From assembly GCA_963618735.1 (NCBI GenBank), contig CAVEUM010000005.1:38994-102993 (forward strand): a stretch of DNA of 64,000 bases. Direction: 5' to 3'. The notes beneath the pieces were generated by a model that saw only the letters and a list, made by a program, of their open reading frames with translations, was not told the origin of the DNA and ran no database searches. Positions 1 through 8,447 of the stretch are shown here, piece after piece. Within the stretch, counting starts at the first letter, position 1. Every line of letters starts with the position of its first letter. This DNA is from CAKUFA01 sp963618735. Its GTDB lineage: Bacteria > Bacillota > Clostridia > Christensenellales > Aristaeellaceae. The translations under genes were made by a program, and so were the position numbers.

Positions 1-1
1 C

Positions 2-226
2 TCCAAGCTGCGCGGGATGCAGTGTCATGTGAACCTCATTCCCCTGAACGTTGTGGAAGAGCGTCACCTGAAGGGTGTAACCGAACAGACCGTGCGCCGC
101 TTTACAGAAAAGCTGGAAAGCCTGCACATTTCCGTAACCCGCCGCCGCGAAATGGGCGACGATATTGAGGGTGCCTGCGGCCAGTTGCGCCGCAAAACCC
201 TGCAAAGCATGGAGAAGGAATCATGA
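2..226 (+). CDS. rlmN: 23S rRNA (A2503-C2) methyltransferase RlmN, C-terminal part
   Basis: This is the 3' end of a gene that begins before the window. About 74 residues remain. They contain the family's C-terminal pattern: HVNLIPLN, then a VTRRREMG segment, then a GACGQLRR tail, which in RlmN holds the second methylated cysteine of the radical-SAM mechanism. RlmN methylates A2503 of 23S rRNA and A37 of some tRNAs. The stop overlaps the start of the next gene as ATGA, so it is probably cotranscribed with the phosphatase and kinase behind it. The radical-SAM CxxxCxxC motif lies outside the window and cannot be checked. Confidence 0.9.
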   Translation, partial: SKLRGMQCHVNLIPLNVVEERHLKGVTEQTVRRFTEKLESLHISVTRRREMGDDIEGACGQLRRKTLQSMEKES

Positions 227-1152
227 GCCGTAAATTTCGATTCACCGGTGAATGCTTCGATGCACTGAAGGAGCTTTATGCCCAGCTGAGCAGCCGCAAA
301 GGCAGGGGACACAAGATTGTGATCCATGATCCGAATCCCGTGAAGCCTGCAGCAGACCCAAAGGCAGAAGCAGTACCTGAGGAAAAGCACGAGCAGGAAG
401 AGAAGAAGGAACCCGTGAACATGCTGGAGGTCACCGGCGGCAAAACCATGACCCTGACCCGCACCAACATCGGTAAGGTGCGCACCAGCAATCAGGATGC
501 CGTCATTGACAGCTGGCCCCTTTTGGGTGTAGCCGATGGCATGGGCGGTCATCAAGGCGGCGAGGTTGCTTCTTCCTCCACGAGAGATCTGCTCATCCAG
601 CAGCTTAAAGGGAAGACCCCCGAGGCCGCTGTGCTTCGCAATGCCATCACCGCGGTGAACCGTCGGCTTTTCATCCGCCAGAAGGAGGAAGAAGACCTTT
701 CCGGCATGGGCACGACCCTCACGGTCATGTGGGTCGGAAAGGAAAAAATCCTCATCGGCCACGTTGGTGACAGTCGTGCCTATCGTTTCCGCGATGGGGA
801 ACTGACGCAGATCACCTCCGACCACTCCATGGTGGCAGAAATGGTGCGGGAAGGGGTACTGACCCCCGAGCAGGCTGCCTGCCATCCCATGCGAAATGTG
901 ATTACCCGCGCAGTGGGCACAGATGAAGGCATTGACGCTGACATCCTCACGGAAGATCGCAAAAGCGGCGATGTGTGGCTCATCTGCTCCGATGGCCTCC
1001 ACGGCATGGCGGGTGACGCCAAAATGGCCGAAATTCTTCGGCTCAATCCGCCGGAAGCGGCAGCAGACCTTCTGGTCGAAGCCGCCATGGATGCCGGCGG
1101 ACGGGATAATATCTCCCTGACAATCTTCGTAGATGGGGAGGATCCCGAATGA
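223..1152 (+). CDS. prpC: PP2C-type Ser/Thr protein phosphatase (PrpC/Stp)
   Basis: This 309-residue cytoplasmic enzyme should remove phosphate from Ser/Thr residues, reversing the PASTA kinase encoded next. The PP2C metal-site motifs are present: DGMGG near residue 105, GDSR with D183, CSDGL with D257 and the final DN at D295. The catalytic domain starts near residue 75. Before it is a charged Lys/Glu/Pro-rich extension of about 70 residues that most PrpC proteins (about 250 aa) lack. The ATG overlaps the rlmN stop by 4 nt, and its own stop overlaps the prkC ATG in the same way, so the pair is translationally coupled. The extension may be a flexible linker; I recognise no domain in it. Confidence 0.93.
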   Translation: MSRKFRFTGECFDALKELYAQLSSRKGRGHKIVIHDPNPVKPAADPKAEAVPEEKHEQEEKKEPVNMLEVTGGKTMTLTRTNIGKVRTSNQDAVIDSWPLLGVADGMGGHQGGEVASSSTRDLLIQQLKGKTPEAAVLRNAITAVNRRLFIRQKEEEDLSGMGTTLTVMWVGKEKILIGHVGDSRAYRFRDGELTQITSDHSMVAEMVREGVLTPEQAACHPMRNVITRAVGTDEGIDADILTEDRKSGDVWLICSDGLHGMAGDAKMAEILRLNPPEAAADLLVEAAMDAGGRDNISLTIFVDGEDPE

Positions 1153-3062
1153 GCGAAAAAATACTGGCAGACCGCTACAAGCTGGTGGAGCAAATCGGCA
1201 TTGGCGGCATGGCCATTGTGTACCGCGCCATTGACATGCGCACAGGACACAATGTAGCCATCAAGGTTCTGCGGCCGGAGTTTAATCAGGACGCAGAATT
1301 TGTTGGACGCTTCCAGCGGGAAGCGGAAGCCGCCAGCAAAATGACCCACCACAATATTGTCAACCTGCTGGACGTAGGCATGGATGGCAACAACCGCTAT
1401 CTGGTGATGGAATATGTGCAGGGCAAAACCCTGAAGCAGCTGATTCAGGAAAAGGGTCGGCTCAATCCCCTGGTGGCGGCACAAATCACCATTCGTATTC
1501 TTTCCGCCCTGCAGCACGCCCATGAAAACGGCATTATTCACCGCGATATTAAGCCGCAAAACATTCTCGTCCATTCAGATGGGCACATCAAGGTTTCTGA
1601 CTTCGGCATTGCCCGCATGGCCAACAGTTCCACCCTGTCCAAGGGAGATAACGTCATGGGCTCGGTGCACTACTTCAGCCCTGAGCAGGCCAGCGGCCAC
1701 ACCGCCGATGTCACCAGCGATATTTACAGCGTGGGCGTTGTGCTCTATGAGATGCTGACGGGACGCGTTCCCTTCGATGGTGACAGTCCTGTGGCCATTG
1801 CCATGCAGCACCTGCACAGTGAACCCACCCCCATTGCCAGCCTTGCGCCGGACGTGCCGCCGGCCCTCATCCATGTCTGCATGATGGCCATGGAAAAGAA
1901 TCCCCGCCACCGCTACCAGAGTGCCGTGCAAATGGCCACCGAGCTGCGGAAGGCGGTGGACGGACGCACAGGTCAAATGCAGCCCCGCATGGTGGAAACG
2001 CCGAACCTGCAGCAAGGATATGCCCAGCCAGGCGCTCCGCGGCAGGCATCCGGTCCTATTCGCATCAGCAATACCACCCATACCCCTGCGGTGAAGCGGC
2101 GGAATTCCGGCCAACATGGCTCTGTCCTTTGGTGGCTGGTGACCCTGCTGGTTGCCGGTCTCGTCTTCTACGGCCTCTACCTTGGCGGTGTGGAAATTTA
2201 CGACCGTGTTGTCAACACCGTTACTGTTCCCGACATGGTAGGCTCTGACGAAGCCACCGCAACACGCTCCGCCTCCCGTGCAGGATTGAACGTGGAGATT
2301 GTGGAAGTCAATCATGCCACCGTCACCGCGGGCATCGTCATCATGCAGGCGCCTGAGTCTGAAACGTCCCTGCGCAAGGGCGACACCGTTGTGCTCACTA
2401 TCTCCAAAGGACCTTCCGCCCAAATGGTGCCAAGTATTGTCGGCTCTACGGTGGATGAAGCCATTGCGCAATTGCAGACCCCCGGCCTTGTGCTGGCCGT
2501 CACCCAGCGAGCCGTTTCCGCCGATGTGGCAGAGGGTATCATCATCTCCCAGCTGCCCGAAGCAGGAAGCCAGTGCCAGGCTGGCGACACGGTGCAGGTG
2601 GTGGTCTCCGGCGGCTCCGCCTACGTGCCTAATCTCAGCGAGAAGACGCTGGAAGAAGCCACCGACCTGTTGACCAGCAACAATCTGACCCTGAACGCGA
2701 ACCTGCAATATCAAGAAACCAATGATGCCAGCCTCCACGGCACAGTAGCGCTCCAGTCCCCTGCTGCGGGGATGCAGGTCATTCTCGGAACATCTGTCAC
2801 GCTGACCATCTACCGCGTGCCCAGCCTGACCCACACGGCCAACGTAACGCTGGAGCTCAGCAGCAGCACCTCCGCCATTTCTGTTCGGGTTACCCTGGTG
2901 GAAAGCGGCGTGGAAACCACCATGTGGGAAAATACCGCCTACGGTGCTACCGAAACCCGTCAACCCACGGTGGAGCTTTCCGCCAAAGAGGCTGGTACCT
3001 ATGACTACCGTGTCTACATCGACGGCAAATTTGCCTATCAAAAAAAGGTGACCATGGAATGA
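1149..3062 (+). CDS. prkC: PASTA-domain Ser/Thr protein kinase (PrkC/StkP)
   Basis: This 637-residue membrane kinase is expected to sense muropeptides or lipid II outside the cell and phosphorylate cytoplasmic targets. Kinase motifs are complete: glycine loop G17-x-G-G, K39, HRDIKPQN with D133, and DFG at 151-153. A Lys/Arg-rich juxtamembrane segment leads to one membrane helix near residues 325-348. Outside follow three PASTA repeats (beginning VPDMVGS, VPSIVGS and VPNLSEK) and a C-terminal beta-rich domain of about 90 residues that I do not recognise. It sits between its cognate phosphatase and rsgA with ATGA overlaps on both sides, the arrangement typical of Bacillota. Confidence 0.95.
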   Translation: MSEKILADRYKLVEQIGIGGMAIVYRAIDMRTGHNVAIKVLRPEFNQDAEFVGRFQREAEAASKMTHHNIVNLLDVGMDGNNRYLVMEYVQGKTLKQLIQEKGRLNPLVAAQITIRILSALQHAHENGIIHRDIKPQNILVHSDGHIKVSDFGIARMANSSTLSKGDNVMGSVHYFSPEQASGHTADVTSDIYSVGVVLYEMLTGRVPFDGDSPVAIAMQHLHSEPTPIASLAPDVPPALIHVCMMAMEKNPRHRYQSAVQMATELRKAVDGRTGQMQPRMVETPNLQQGYAQPGAPRQASGPIRISNTTHTPAVKRRNSGQHGSVLWWLVTLLVAGLVFYGLYLGGVEIYDRVVNTVTVPDMVGSDEATATRSASRAGLNVEIVEVNHATVTAGIVIMQAPESETSLRKGDTVVLTISKGPSAQMVPSIVGSTVDEAIAQLQTPGLVLAVTQRAVSADVAEGIIISQLPEAGSQCQAGDTVQVVVSGGSAYVPNLSEKTLEEATDLLTSNNLTLNANLQYQETNDASLHGTVALQSPAAGMQVILGTSVTLTIYRVPSLTHTANVTLELSSSTSAISVRVTLVESGVETTMWENTAYGATETRQPTVELSAKEAGTYDYRVYIDGKFAYQKKVTME

Positions 3063-3958
3063 GTGAACAAGAGCAAGCCTTGCGCCGCGGTACACTGATC
3101 CGCGGCATGGGCGGTTTCTACACCGTCTATGGCGAGGATGGCGAAAGCTACACCCTGCGCTGCAAAAAGAAATTCCGCCATCAACACATTTCCCCGCTGG
3201 TTGGCGATGAGGTTCTCTTTTCCCCGGGAGAAGGAGAAGAGCACGGATGGCTGGAGGAAATTCTCCCTCGAAAGACAGAATGCATCCGTCCCCCTGTGGC
3301 CAACGTTTCCCTGCTGCTCATCGTTCTCTGTCCCTCCCCTGCCCCGGATTTTCTGCTGGTGGACCGCCTGATGGTGCGTGCCCGCCGTCAGGGCATGAAG
3401 ATGCTTCTGGTGGTCACGAAGGGCGACTTGGACAGTGATCTTCCGTCACAGGTTCGTCAGCAATATGATAAAAGCGGTGCTGACGTTTACGCTGTCTGCT
3501 CGGAAACAGGCGAAGGGCTTGACGCCCTCAAGCAGGCTATGGCAGGGGAACTGTGCTGCATGGCTGGCCAGTCCGGCGTGGGAAAGTCCACTTTGCTGAA
3601 CGCTCTTCTGGGAGTTCAGCAGGAAACGGGCGAAATCAGCCAGAAAATTCAGCGCGGCAAAAACACCACCCGTCACGCGGAACTGCTGATGAAGGACGGC
3701 ATCCGCGTGCTGGATACCGCTGGATTTAGCCTGCTGGAGCTGGAAAGCGGCATGGATCCCATTACGCTGAAGGACGAATACCCCGAGTTTGCCGAATATG
3801 AAGGTGAATGCCGCTTCACGCCCTGCTACCACGACCGTGAGCCTGGATGTGCTGTAACAGCCGCCTGTGAAGCAGGAAAGATTGATCCTGAGCGGCTAAG
3901 CCGATACCGCCAACTGCTAAGTGAAGTTCGAGATGCATGGAGGGGACGCTATGATTAA
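3059..3958 (+). CDS. rsgA: Ribosome small-subunit maturation GTPase RsgA
   Basis: This 299-residue GTPase helps late 30S subunit assembly. It shows the circular permutation that defines the family: the G4 motif TKGD comes before the P-loop GQSGVGKST (from residue 170), followed by DTAGFS. An N-terminal OB-fold (about residues 1-70) precedes the GTPase domain. The C-terminal zinc site is C251-x4-C256-x-H258-x5-C264, ending in the EPGC signature. The ATG overlaps the prkC stop. RsgA is a reported substrate of PrkC-type kinases in other Bacillota, which fits the operon; phosphorylation here is inference. Confidence 0.95.
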   Translation: MSEQEQALRRGTLIRGMGGFYTVYGEDGESYTLRCKKKFRHQHISPLVGDEVLFSPGEGEEHGWLEEILPRKTECIRPPVANVSLLLIVLCPSPAPDFLLVDRLMVRARRQGMKMLLVVTKGDLDSDLPSQVRQQYDKSGADVYAVCSETGEGLDALKQAMAGELCCMAGQSGVGKSTLLNALLGVQQETGEISQKIQRGKNTTRHAELLMKDGIRVLDTAGFSLLELESGMDPITLKDEYPEFAEYEGECRFTPCYHDREPGCAVTAACEAGKIDPERLSRYRQLLSEVRDAWRGRYD

Positions 3959-4586
3959 GGTTGCTCCGTCGATTTTGGCTGCTGACTGCCTCCGCATGGG
4001 AGACGAGGTGCGTCGCATGGAGGACGCTGGCTGCGACTGGCTCCATGTGGACATTATGGATGCTCATTTTGTGCCGAATCTAAGCTTCAGCCCCGCGCTG
4101 GTAAAGGCGCTCAAGCCTGTTGCCACCGTACCGCTGGATGTTCACCTGATGATGGACAACCCCAGCAAGTACGCAGATGCCTTCATCAAAAACGGTGCAG
4201 ATATTCTCACGGTGCACGCGGAAATCACGGAGGATCTGCCTGCCTTGCTCAAGCACATTCGGGAGCTCGGTGCCAAGTCTTCTCTGGCGCTGAAGCCCGC
4301 CACCACTGTGGAAAGCGTGCGTGAGCTTCTTCCCCTTTGCGATATGGTGCTGGTGATGACAGTGGAGCCTGGCTTTGGCGGACAGTCCTTCCGCGAGGAA
4401 TGCGCTGAGAAGGTCGCCGAGCTGCGCCGCATGGGATACACAGGTCTCATCGAGGCCGACGGCGGCGTGTCCCTGAACAATCTTCCCCTGCTGAGCGCCA
4501 AGGGGCTGGACGTTGCCGTTATGGGCACCGCCCTTTACCGCAGCGCAACCCCAAAGGAAGACATTGCACGCATCCACAGCCTGTAA
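3951..4586 (+). CDS. rpe: Ribulose-phosphate 3-epimerase
   Basis: This enzyme interconverts ribulose-5-phosphate and xylulose-5-phosphate in the pentose phosphate pathway. The 211-residue product has the TIM-barrel motifs VAPSILAAD at the N terminus, HVDIMDAHFVPN (metal-binding His and Asp) and MTVEPGFGGQSF (phosphate loop and metal Asp region). I placed the start at the ATG at 3951, preceded by GGAGGGG, because an in-frame ATG ten codons upstream adds a non-conserved stretch inside rsgA. The gene overlaps the rsgA stop by 8 nt and is followed by a strong hairpin. Pentose metabolism suits the xylan-related genes further along. Confidence 0.95.
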   Translation: MIKVAPSILAADCLRMGDEVRRMEDAGCDWLHVDIMDAHFVPNLSFSPALVKALKPVATVPLDVHLMMDNPSKYADAFIKNGADILTVHAEITEDLPALLKHIRELGAKSSLALKPATTVESVRELLPLCDMVLVMTVEPGFGGQSFREECAEKVAELRRMGYTGLIEADGGVSLNNLPLLSAKGLDVAVMGTALYRSATPKEDIARIHSL

Positions 4587-4606
4587 TGGTGCCATCAAAT
4601 TGCAAC

Positions 4607-4657
4607 ATAAAAGCGAGCCGATGAACGATTCTTTCCGTCATCGGCTCGCTTCTTTTA
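4607..4657. terminator. Bidirectional terminator between rpe and the methyltransferase gene
   Basis: A perfect 14-bp stem (AAGCGAGCCGATGA, 4611-4624, pairing with 4638-4651) is followed by TCTTTTA on the plus strand and flanked by A/T on the other side. It lies between convergent genes and can serve both. Confidence 0.85.
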
Positions 4658-4663
4658 TTCACA

Positions 4664-5878
4664 TCAATCTTCCCAAACAAAGACCCGTCGTTTGCCCGCT
4701 GCATCCGTAATGGAAATGGCAGGTGTGCCTTCCCCATCAGGCATCAAGCCCCAGGAAGGAAGGTCAGGGCTCAGGTGCGATCGCAGCAGATTCTCATCCG
4801 CATAGAAGACGCCGTCCTTCACACGACCAGCACGCCACTGCTCAACAATCCCCAGTGGATCAGCAAGTTGTGGAAAATCCCCCGGCGCGTGGAACGCCAT
4901 CAGGGTCATAACCCCACGCTCCCGTTCGAACACCGCTTCCACTGCGGCATCATCCACCGTACATTCATCCTGCACGGTATAGTTGTTGTTTCTCAGGCGG
5001 GAGGCCGTCACTTCCAGCGCACCAGCGTTATTGTCAATGCCCAGGAATCGACACCCAATGGTGCTGGCCGCGTCCATGGTTGTGCCGCTGCCGCAGCACA
5101 GGTCGACCACCAAATCCCCATTTACCGTCACCGGGCGAATGATTCGCTCCAGCAGCTTTTTCGGTTTCTGGGTAGCATAGCCCGTCCGCTCAGGATCCTT
5201 CTGCTGCAGATGGCTGATGTCCGTCCACACATCCCCAGGGTACACGGGTTCATCATCATAGTAGCGGTAGATCTTGCCGCCGCTCTTGATGCTCCGATAG
5301 GCACGGCCATGCTCATCCACTTCGCGCCGCATGTGATTCTTACGGTTATTCTGCCGATCCAGCCCCACGCGGGTGATGTCAAACCGCAGCTCCCGTCCAC
5401 GGGCATAGAGCAGCACCGTATCATGCTTGCGGCTGAACGTCTTGACCGAGCGTCCGCCTGTTTCATAAGCCCAGATGATCTCATTCATGAACATTTTCTC
5501 GCCAAAGACGTTATCGCAGATGATGCGGCCATATGGGGCGGCATGCCAGTCCAGATGCAGGGCAAACATGCCCGTTGGCGCCAGCAGCATCTTTGCCTGA
5601 TCACACAGACGACGAAGAAAGTCCAGATAGCTCTCCCTACTGGAAAATTTATCAGCATACGCGGGCAACTGAATGGTGGGACTTCCCTTTTTCCAGCCAT
5701 CTTCGCCGACCGGACGGCGGCAAACGTACTTTTCGCCTGTCATAAACGGCGGATCGACATACACGCATTGTGCCTGACCGCGCCACGCCGTAAGATCCAT
5801 ATAGGCGCTGTCCCCTTGCAGCAGCAGATTTTCCCCTTTGCCGATAATCTCACGGCTGACCGATGTCGCCTTGAACAC
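4664..5878 (-). CDS. Site-specific DNA methyltransferase, beta-class (orphan)
   Basis: The 404-residue protein carries motif IV (DPPF, residues 42-45) ahead of the SAM-binding motif I (DLCCGSGTT, from residue 259), the order of beta-class amino-methyltransferases. These methylate adenine N6 or cytosine N4; DPPF does not settle which. A TGYATQKP segment before motif I is also typical of the family. The start is GTG at 5878, two bases after the stop of the upstream cysteine-cluster gene, with GGGGG upstream. No restriction subunit or specificity protein is adjacent, so it appears to be an orphan methyltransferase. The target sequence cannot be inferred. Confidence 0.85.
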   Translation of the reverse strand: MFKATSVSREIIGKGENLLLQGDSAYMDLTAWRGQAQCVYVDPPFMTGEKYVCRRPVGEDGWKKGSPTIQLPAYADKFSSRESYLDFLRRLCDQAKMLLAPTGMFALHLDWHAAPYGRIICDNVFGEKMFMNEIIWAYETGGRSVKTFSRKHDTVLLYARGRELRFDITRVGLDRQNNRKNHMRREVDEHGRAYRSIKSGGKIYRYYDDEPVYPGDVWTDISHLQQKDPERTGYATQKPKKLLERIIRPVTVNGDLVVDLCCGSGTTMDAASTIGCRFLGIDNNAGALEVTASRLRNNNYTVQDECTVDDAAVEAVFERERGVMTLMAFHAPGDFPQLADPLGIVEQWRAGRVKDGVFYADENLLRSHLSPDLPSWGLMPDGEGTPAISITDAAGKRRVFVWED

Positions 5879-5879
5879 G

Positions 5880-6368
5880 TTATTTCCCCCTTATCCGCCG
5901 TCTGAGCTCTGTTAATTCATCCTGAATATCCGTTAGCCGCTGAAGCATTTCGCGCTGCTCGTCATCTGCGAGAAGCATCTGTCCAACCTTGCGCACCGCT
6001 TCAATGAAATCATGATCCATGGCCGCTTTCCCCTGCCTGGACAACGGGCAAACAGCACGGGCGCGGGCATCCGTCGCCACGCGGATTTCATTCTCACGAA
6101 CCACCGGCAATAAAGGGAAAATGCGGCATGATAGTGGCCGGGTCGTTCGATCGCAGTGACCTGGGCACATCACCAGCCATCCATGCTTGGTTTCCGTCAG
6201 CGTCCAGCCCTCCAGCCCCACGTACGCATCCTCTTCCCCGGGGAAAAGAAGCATACCAGTGTTCTCCCCCTCAAGGGAACGGCAGCAGGCACCTCCGCAG
6301 AGCTCACCGCAGTCAGATTTTAGCGGCGTCAGGCTTTCAAGCATGTCTCTGGCTTCGTCAATGACCAT
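5880..6368 (-). CDS. YkgJ-type zinc/iron cysteine-cluster protein
   Basis: This 162-residue protein has the pattern of the YkgJ (CxxCxxCC) family: a C-x3-C-x3-CC cluster near residues 19-28, then CPGHC, and the diagnostic RPLSCRIFP segment. The family is thought to bind zinc or an iron-sulfur cluster, but its function is not established. The C-terminal 40 residues look like a coiled coil rich in Leu, Glu and Arg. I chose the ATG at 6368 because GAGGTG precedes it and an in-frame extension upstream is not conserved-looking. It is cotranscribed with the methyltransferase 2 nt downstream. Confidence 0.75.
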   Translation of the reverse strand: MVIDEARDMLESLTPLKSDCGELCGGACCRSLEGENTGMLLFPGEEDAYVGLEGWTLTETKHGWLVMCPGHCDRTTRPLSCRIFPLLPVVRENEIRVATDARARAVCPLSRQGKAAMDHDFIEAVRKVGQMLLADDEQREMLQRLTDIQDELTELRRRIRGK

Positions 6369-6453
6369 TCTTTTCACCTCATGGTTCCATTGTACCGCAT
6401 TTTTCCTGCTATTGCAAAGGCTTTTGGGGCAGGAATTCCCATTCTGAGCACAT

Positions 6454-6491
6454 AAAAACGACTCCCATGTGTTTGACCACACAGGAGTCGC
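6454..6491 (-). terminator. Rho-independent terminator after rplA
   Basis: Read on the minus strand, CGACTCC with an inner TGTG arm forms a stem around a short loop and is followed by a TTTTTAT tract. It closes the tuf-rplA operon. Confidence 0.85.
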
Positions 6492-6528
6492 TCGTTGGTT
6501 ACTGTGATGCTCCCAAAGGAGCGCGTCA

Positions 6529-7218
6529 TCAGAACTTCAGCGGGTTCACGCGCACAGACGGACCCATGGTGCTCGACAGATACAGGGAGCGCACATAGGT
6601 ACCCTTTGCAGCAGCGGGCTTTGCCTTGTTGATGGCGTCCATCAGAGCCTTCAGGTTCTCGGACAGCTTCTCAGTGCCGAAGGAAACCTTGCCGATGGGG
6701 CAGTGGATGATAGCGGTCTTGTCCAGACGGTACTCCACCTTACCAGCTTTGATTTCGTTCACGGCCTTGGTCACGTCCATGGTGACGGTGCCGCTCTTGG
6801 GGTTAGGCATCAAGCCCTTCGGGCCCAGGATACGACCGATACGGCCGATCAGACCCATCATGTCAGGGGTAGCCACGCAGACATCAAAGTCGAACCAGTT
6901 TTCCTGCTGGATCTTGGCGATCATGTCTTCTGCACCAACGAAATCGGCACCGGCAGCCTCAGCTTCCTTAGCCTTTTCACCCTTAGCAATGACCAGCACG
7001 CGAATGCTGCGGCCAGTGCCATGAGGCAGAACCACGGCGCCACGGACCTGCTGGTCAGCGTGACGGGGGTCAACGCCCAGACGGACGGAAATCTCCACCG
7101 TCTCGTCGAACTTAGCCTTGCCGGTCTTCACAACCAGGTCGCAGGCCTCGGTAGGATCATACTGGGTGAGATGGTCGATCAGCTTTACGCTGTCTTCATA
7201 CTTCTTACCATGCTTCAT
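6529..7218 (-). CDS. rplA: 50S ribosomal protein L1
   Basis: The 229-residue protein is a full-length L1, which binds helices 76-78 of 23S rRNA at the L1 stalk and represses its own mRNA in other bacteria. It has the MKHGKKYEDS start, the GADFVGAEDM segment and the family motif GPKGLMPNPKSGTV. The start at 7218 has GGAGGAAG upstream; an in-frame ATG 23 codons earlier runs through the intergenic operator and is rejected. It is the last gene of the operon, and the L1-binding structure just upstream (7233-7265) suggests autogenous control. Confidence 0.97.
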   Translation of the reverse strand: MKHGKKYEDSVKLIDHLTQYDPTEACDLVVKTGKAKFDETVEISVRLGVDPRHADQQVRGAVVLPHGTGRSIRVLVIAKGEKAKEAEAAGADFVGAEDMIAKIQQENWFDFDVCVATPDMMGLIGRIGRILGPKGLMPNPKSGTVTMDVTKAVNEIKAGKVEYRLDKTAIIHCPIGKVSFGTEKLSENLKALMDAINKAKPAAAKGTYVRSLYLSSTMGPSVRVNPLKF

Positions 7219-7232
7219 GTTTTCTTCCTCCC

Positions 7233-7265
7233 ATGTGGTATTAACGGCGCTATGTCCTCCCACAT
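7233..7265 (-). promoter_or_regulatory. Likely L1 autogenous operator in the rplK-rplA intergenic RNA
   Basis: On the minus strand ATGTGGGAGG and, 11 nt later, TTAATACCACAT form a stem (ATGTGG with CCACAT) with purine and AATA strands facing each other. 23S rRNA has GGUGGGAGG facing GAAAUACCACC in the L1-binding helices, so this looks like a copy of the rRNA site. The L1 ribosome binding site follows directly. The match is seen by eye; binding is inference. Confidence 0.6.
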
Positions 7266-7293
7266 TGATCAAGGGGCCAAGCCCCACAGGGTC

Positions 7294-7719
7294 TTATTCC
7301 TCCACGGTGACGCCCATGCTGCGGGCAGTGCCGGCTACCATGCTCATGGCAGCCTCAATGCTGGCGGCGTTCAGGTCGGGCATCTTGGTGGTGGCAATCT
7401 CGCGGACTTGCTCCTTGGTCAGCTTACCAACCTTGTCGCGGTTGGGGCGGGCACTGGCAGTTTCCATGTTCAGCGCCTTCTTAATCAGCACCGGGACCGG
7501 AGGGGTCTTGGTGATGAAGGTGAAGGTACGGTCAGAGTACACAGTGATGACTACAGGGATCACCAGGCCTGCCTGCTTGGCAGTGCGCTCGTTGAACTCC
7601 TTGCAGAAACCGGGGATGTTCACGCCATGCTGGCCCAGAGCAGGACCAATAGGCGGAGCGGGCGTGGCCTTGGCAGCCTGCACCTGCAGCTTGATGTACG
7701 CAGTAACTTTCTTGGCCAT
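7294..7719 (-). CDS. rplK: 50S ribosomal protein L11
   Basis: This 141-residue L11 binds the GTPase-associated region of 23S rRNA and is needed for factor-dependent GTP hydrolysis and the RelA stringent response. It begins MAKKVTAYIKLQV, contains the PAPPIGPALGQHGVNI motif, and ends with the RNA-binding C-terminal domain (GTARSMGVTV). The ATG at 7719 has AGGAGGTG upstream; the in-frame extension above it encodes leader RNA, not protein. It is cotranscribed with rplA downstream and nusG upstream. Confidence 0.97.
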   Translation of the reverse strand: MAKKVTAYIKLQVQAAKATPAPPIGPALGQHGVNIPGFCKEFNERTAKQAGLVIPVVITVYSDRTFTFITKTPPVPVLIKKALNMETASARPNRDKVGKLTKEQVREIATTKMPDLNAASIEAAMSMVAGTARSMGVTVEE

Positions 7720-7738
7720 GGTTATGGCACCTCCTAAA

Positions 7739-7780
7739 AATGTGGTCGCGCGGAAGCGTTGCAACTTCCTCCCACGTCAC
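7739..7780 (-). promoter_or_regulatory. Second likely L1 operator, in the rplK leader
   Basis: On the minus strand GTGGGAGGAAG pairs with CTTCC and an outer CCAC just before the rplK ribosome binding site. The GTGGGAGG core matches both the intergenic site at 7233-7265 and the L1-binding strand of 23S rRNA. The fit is looser than the intergenic copy. The 166-nt nusG-rplK spacer also holds two small hairpins further upstream. Confidence 0.45.
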
Positions 7781-7885
7781 ATCCGCACAAGACGGATGCC
7801 TGAAAAGCGGATTTCTCCGCCTGCCTCGCCGCACTTTCATGCAGCGGAAGAGCCTTTGAATAGAGCGGATAAAGGAACGTGAGCG

Positions 7886-8422
7886 TTACTCGGCCTTCTT
7901 GACCTGCGACAGATCCAGCTCGGCAGGCGTTGCCCGACCGAACATCTGCACACTGACCTTGATCTTGCCGCGCACCGTATCGATATCCTCGACAACACCC
8001 TGCTGATTCTCCATGGAGCCAGACAGAATGTCCACCGTGTCGCCGATGGCGATGTCGTACTCCACGCCGCTGGGGGTGGGGTTCAGCATCATATCCACTT
8101 CTGCTTCCGTGAGGGCGACAGGCTTGCTGTCAGGACCCACAAAGCCAGTGACACCACGGGTGTTGCGCACAACGTACCAACTTTCGCTGGTCTCAATCAT
8201 GTGCACAAGCACATAGCCAGGATACACCTTGCGCTGGGTCTTGACACGCTTGCCGTTCCGAATTTCAATGACGTCTTCCACAGGAACGCGCACATCGAAA
8301 ATCAGCTTTTGCATAGCCTCGTTGTTTTCAACGGACTTTTCCAGTGTGTCCTTGACCTTGTTTTCATAGCCCGAGTAGGTATGCACAACATACCAGCAGG
8401 CCTCGTTGGATCTTTCGCTCAT
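7886..8422 (-). CDS. nusG: Transcription termination/antitermination factor NusG
   Basis: The 178-residue protein binds RNA polymerase through its NGN domain (CWYVVHTYSGYENKV near the N terminus, YPGYVLVHM in the middle) and carries a C-terminal KOW domain (about residues 122-175) that contacts Rho or ribosomal protein S10. The length is usual for Bacillota. It lies 25 nt behind secE, as in almost all bacteria. Confidence 0.97.
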   Translation of the reverse strand: MSERSNEACWYVVHTYSGYENKVKDTLEKSVENNEAMQKLIFDVRVPVEDVIEIRNGKRVKTQRKVYPGYVLVHMIETSESWYVVRNTRGVTGFVGPDSKPVALTEAEVDMMLNPTPSGVEYDIAIGDTVDILSGSMENQQGVVEDIDTVRGKIKVSVQMFGRATPAELDLSQVKKAE

Positions 8423-8447
8423 GGTTCTTTTCTCCTATTATACCGGA

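Noticed and set aside
1575..3095. A 506-codon minus-strand frame
   Set aside because: Antisense to prkC.
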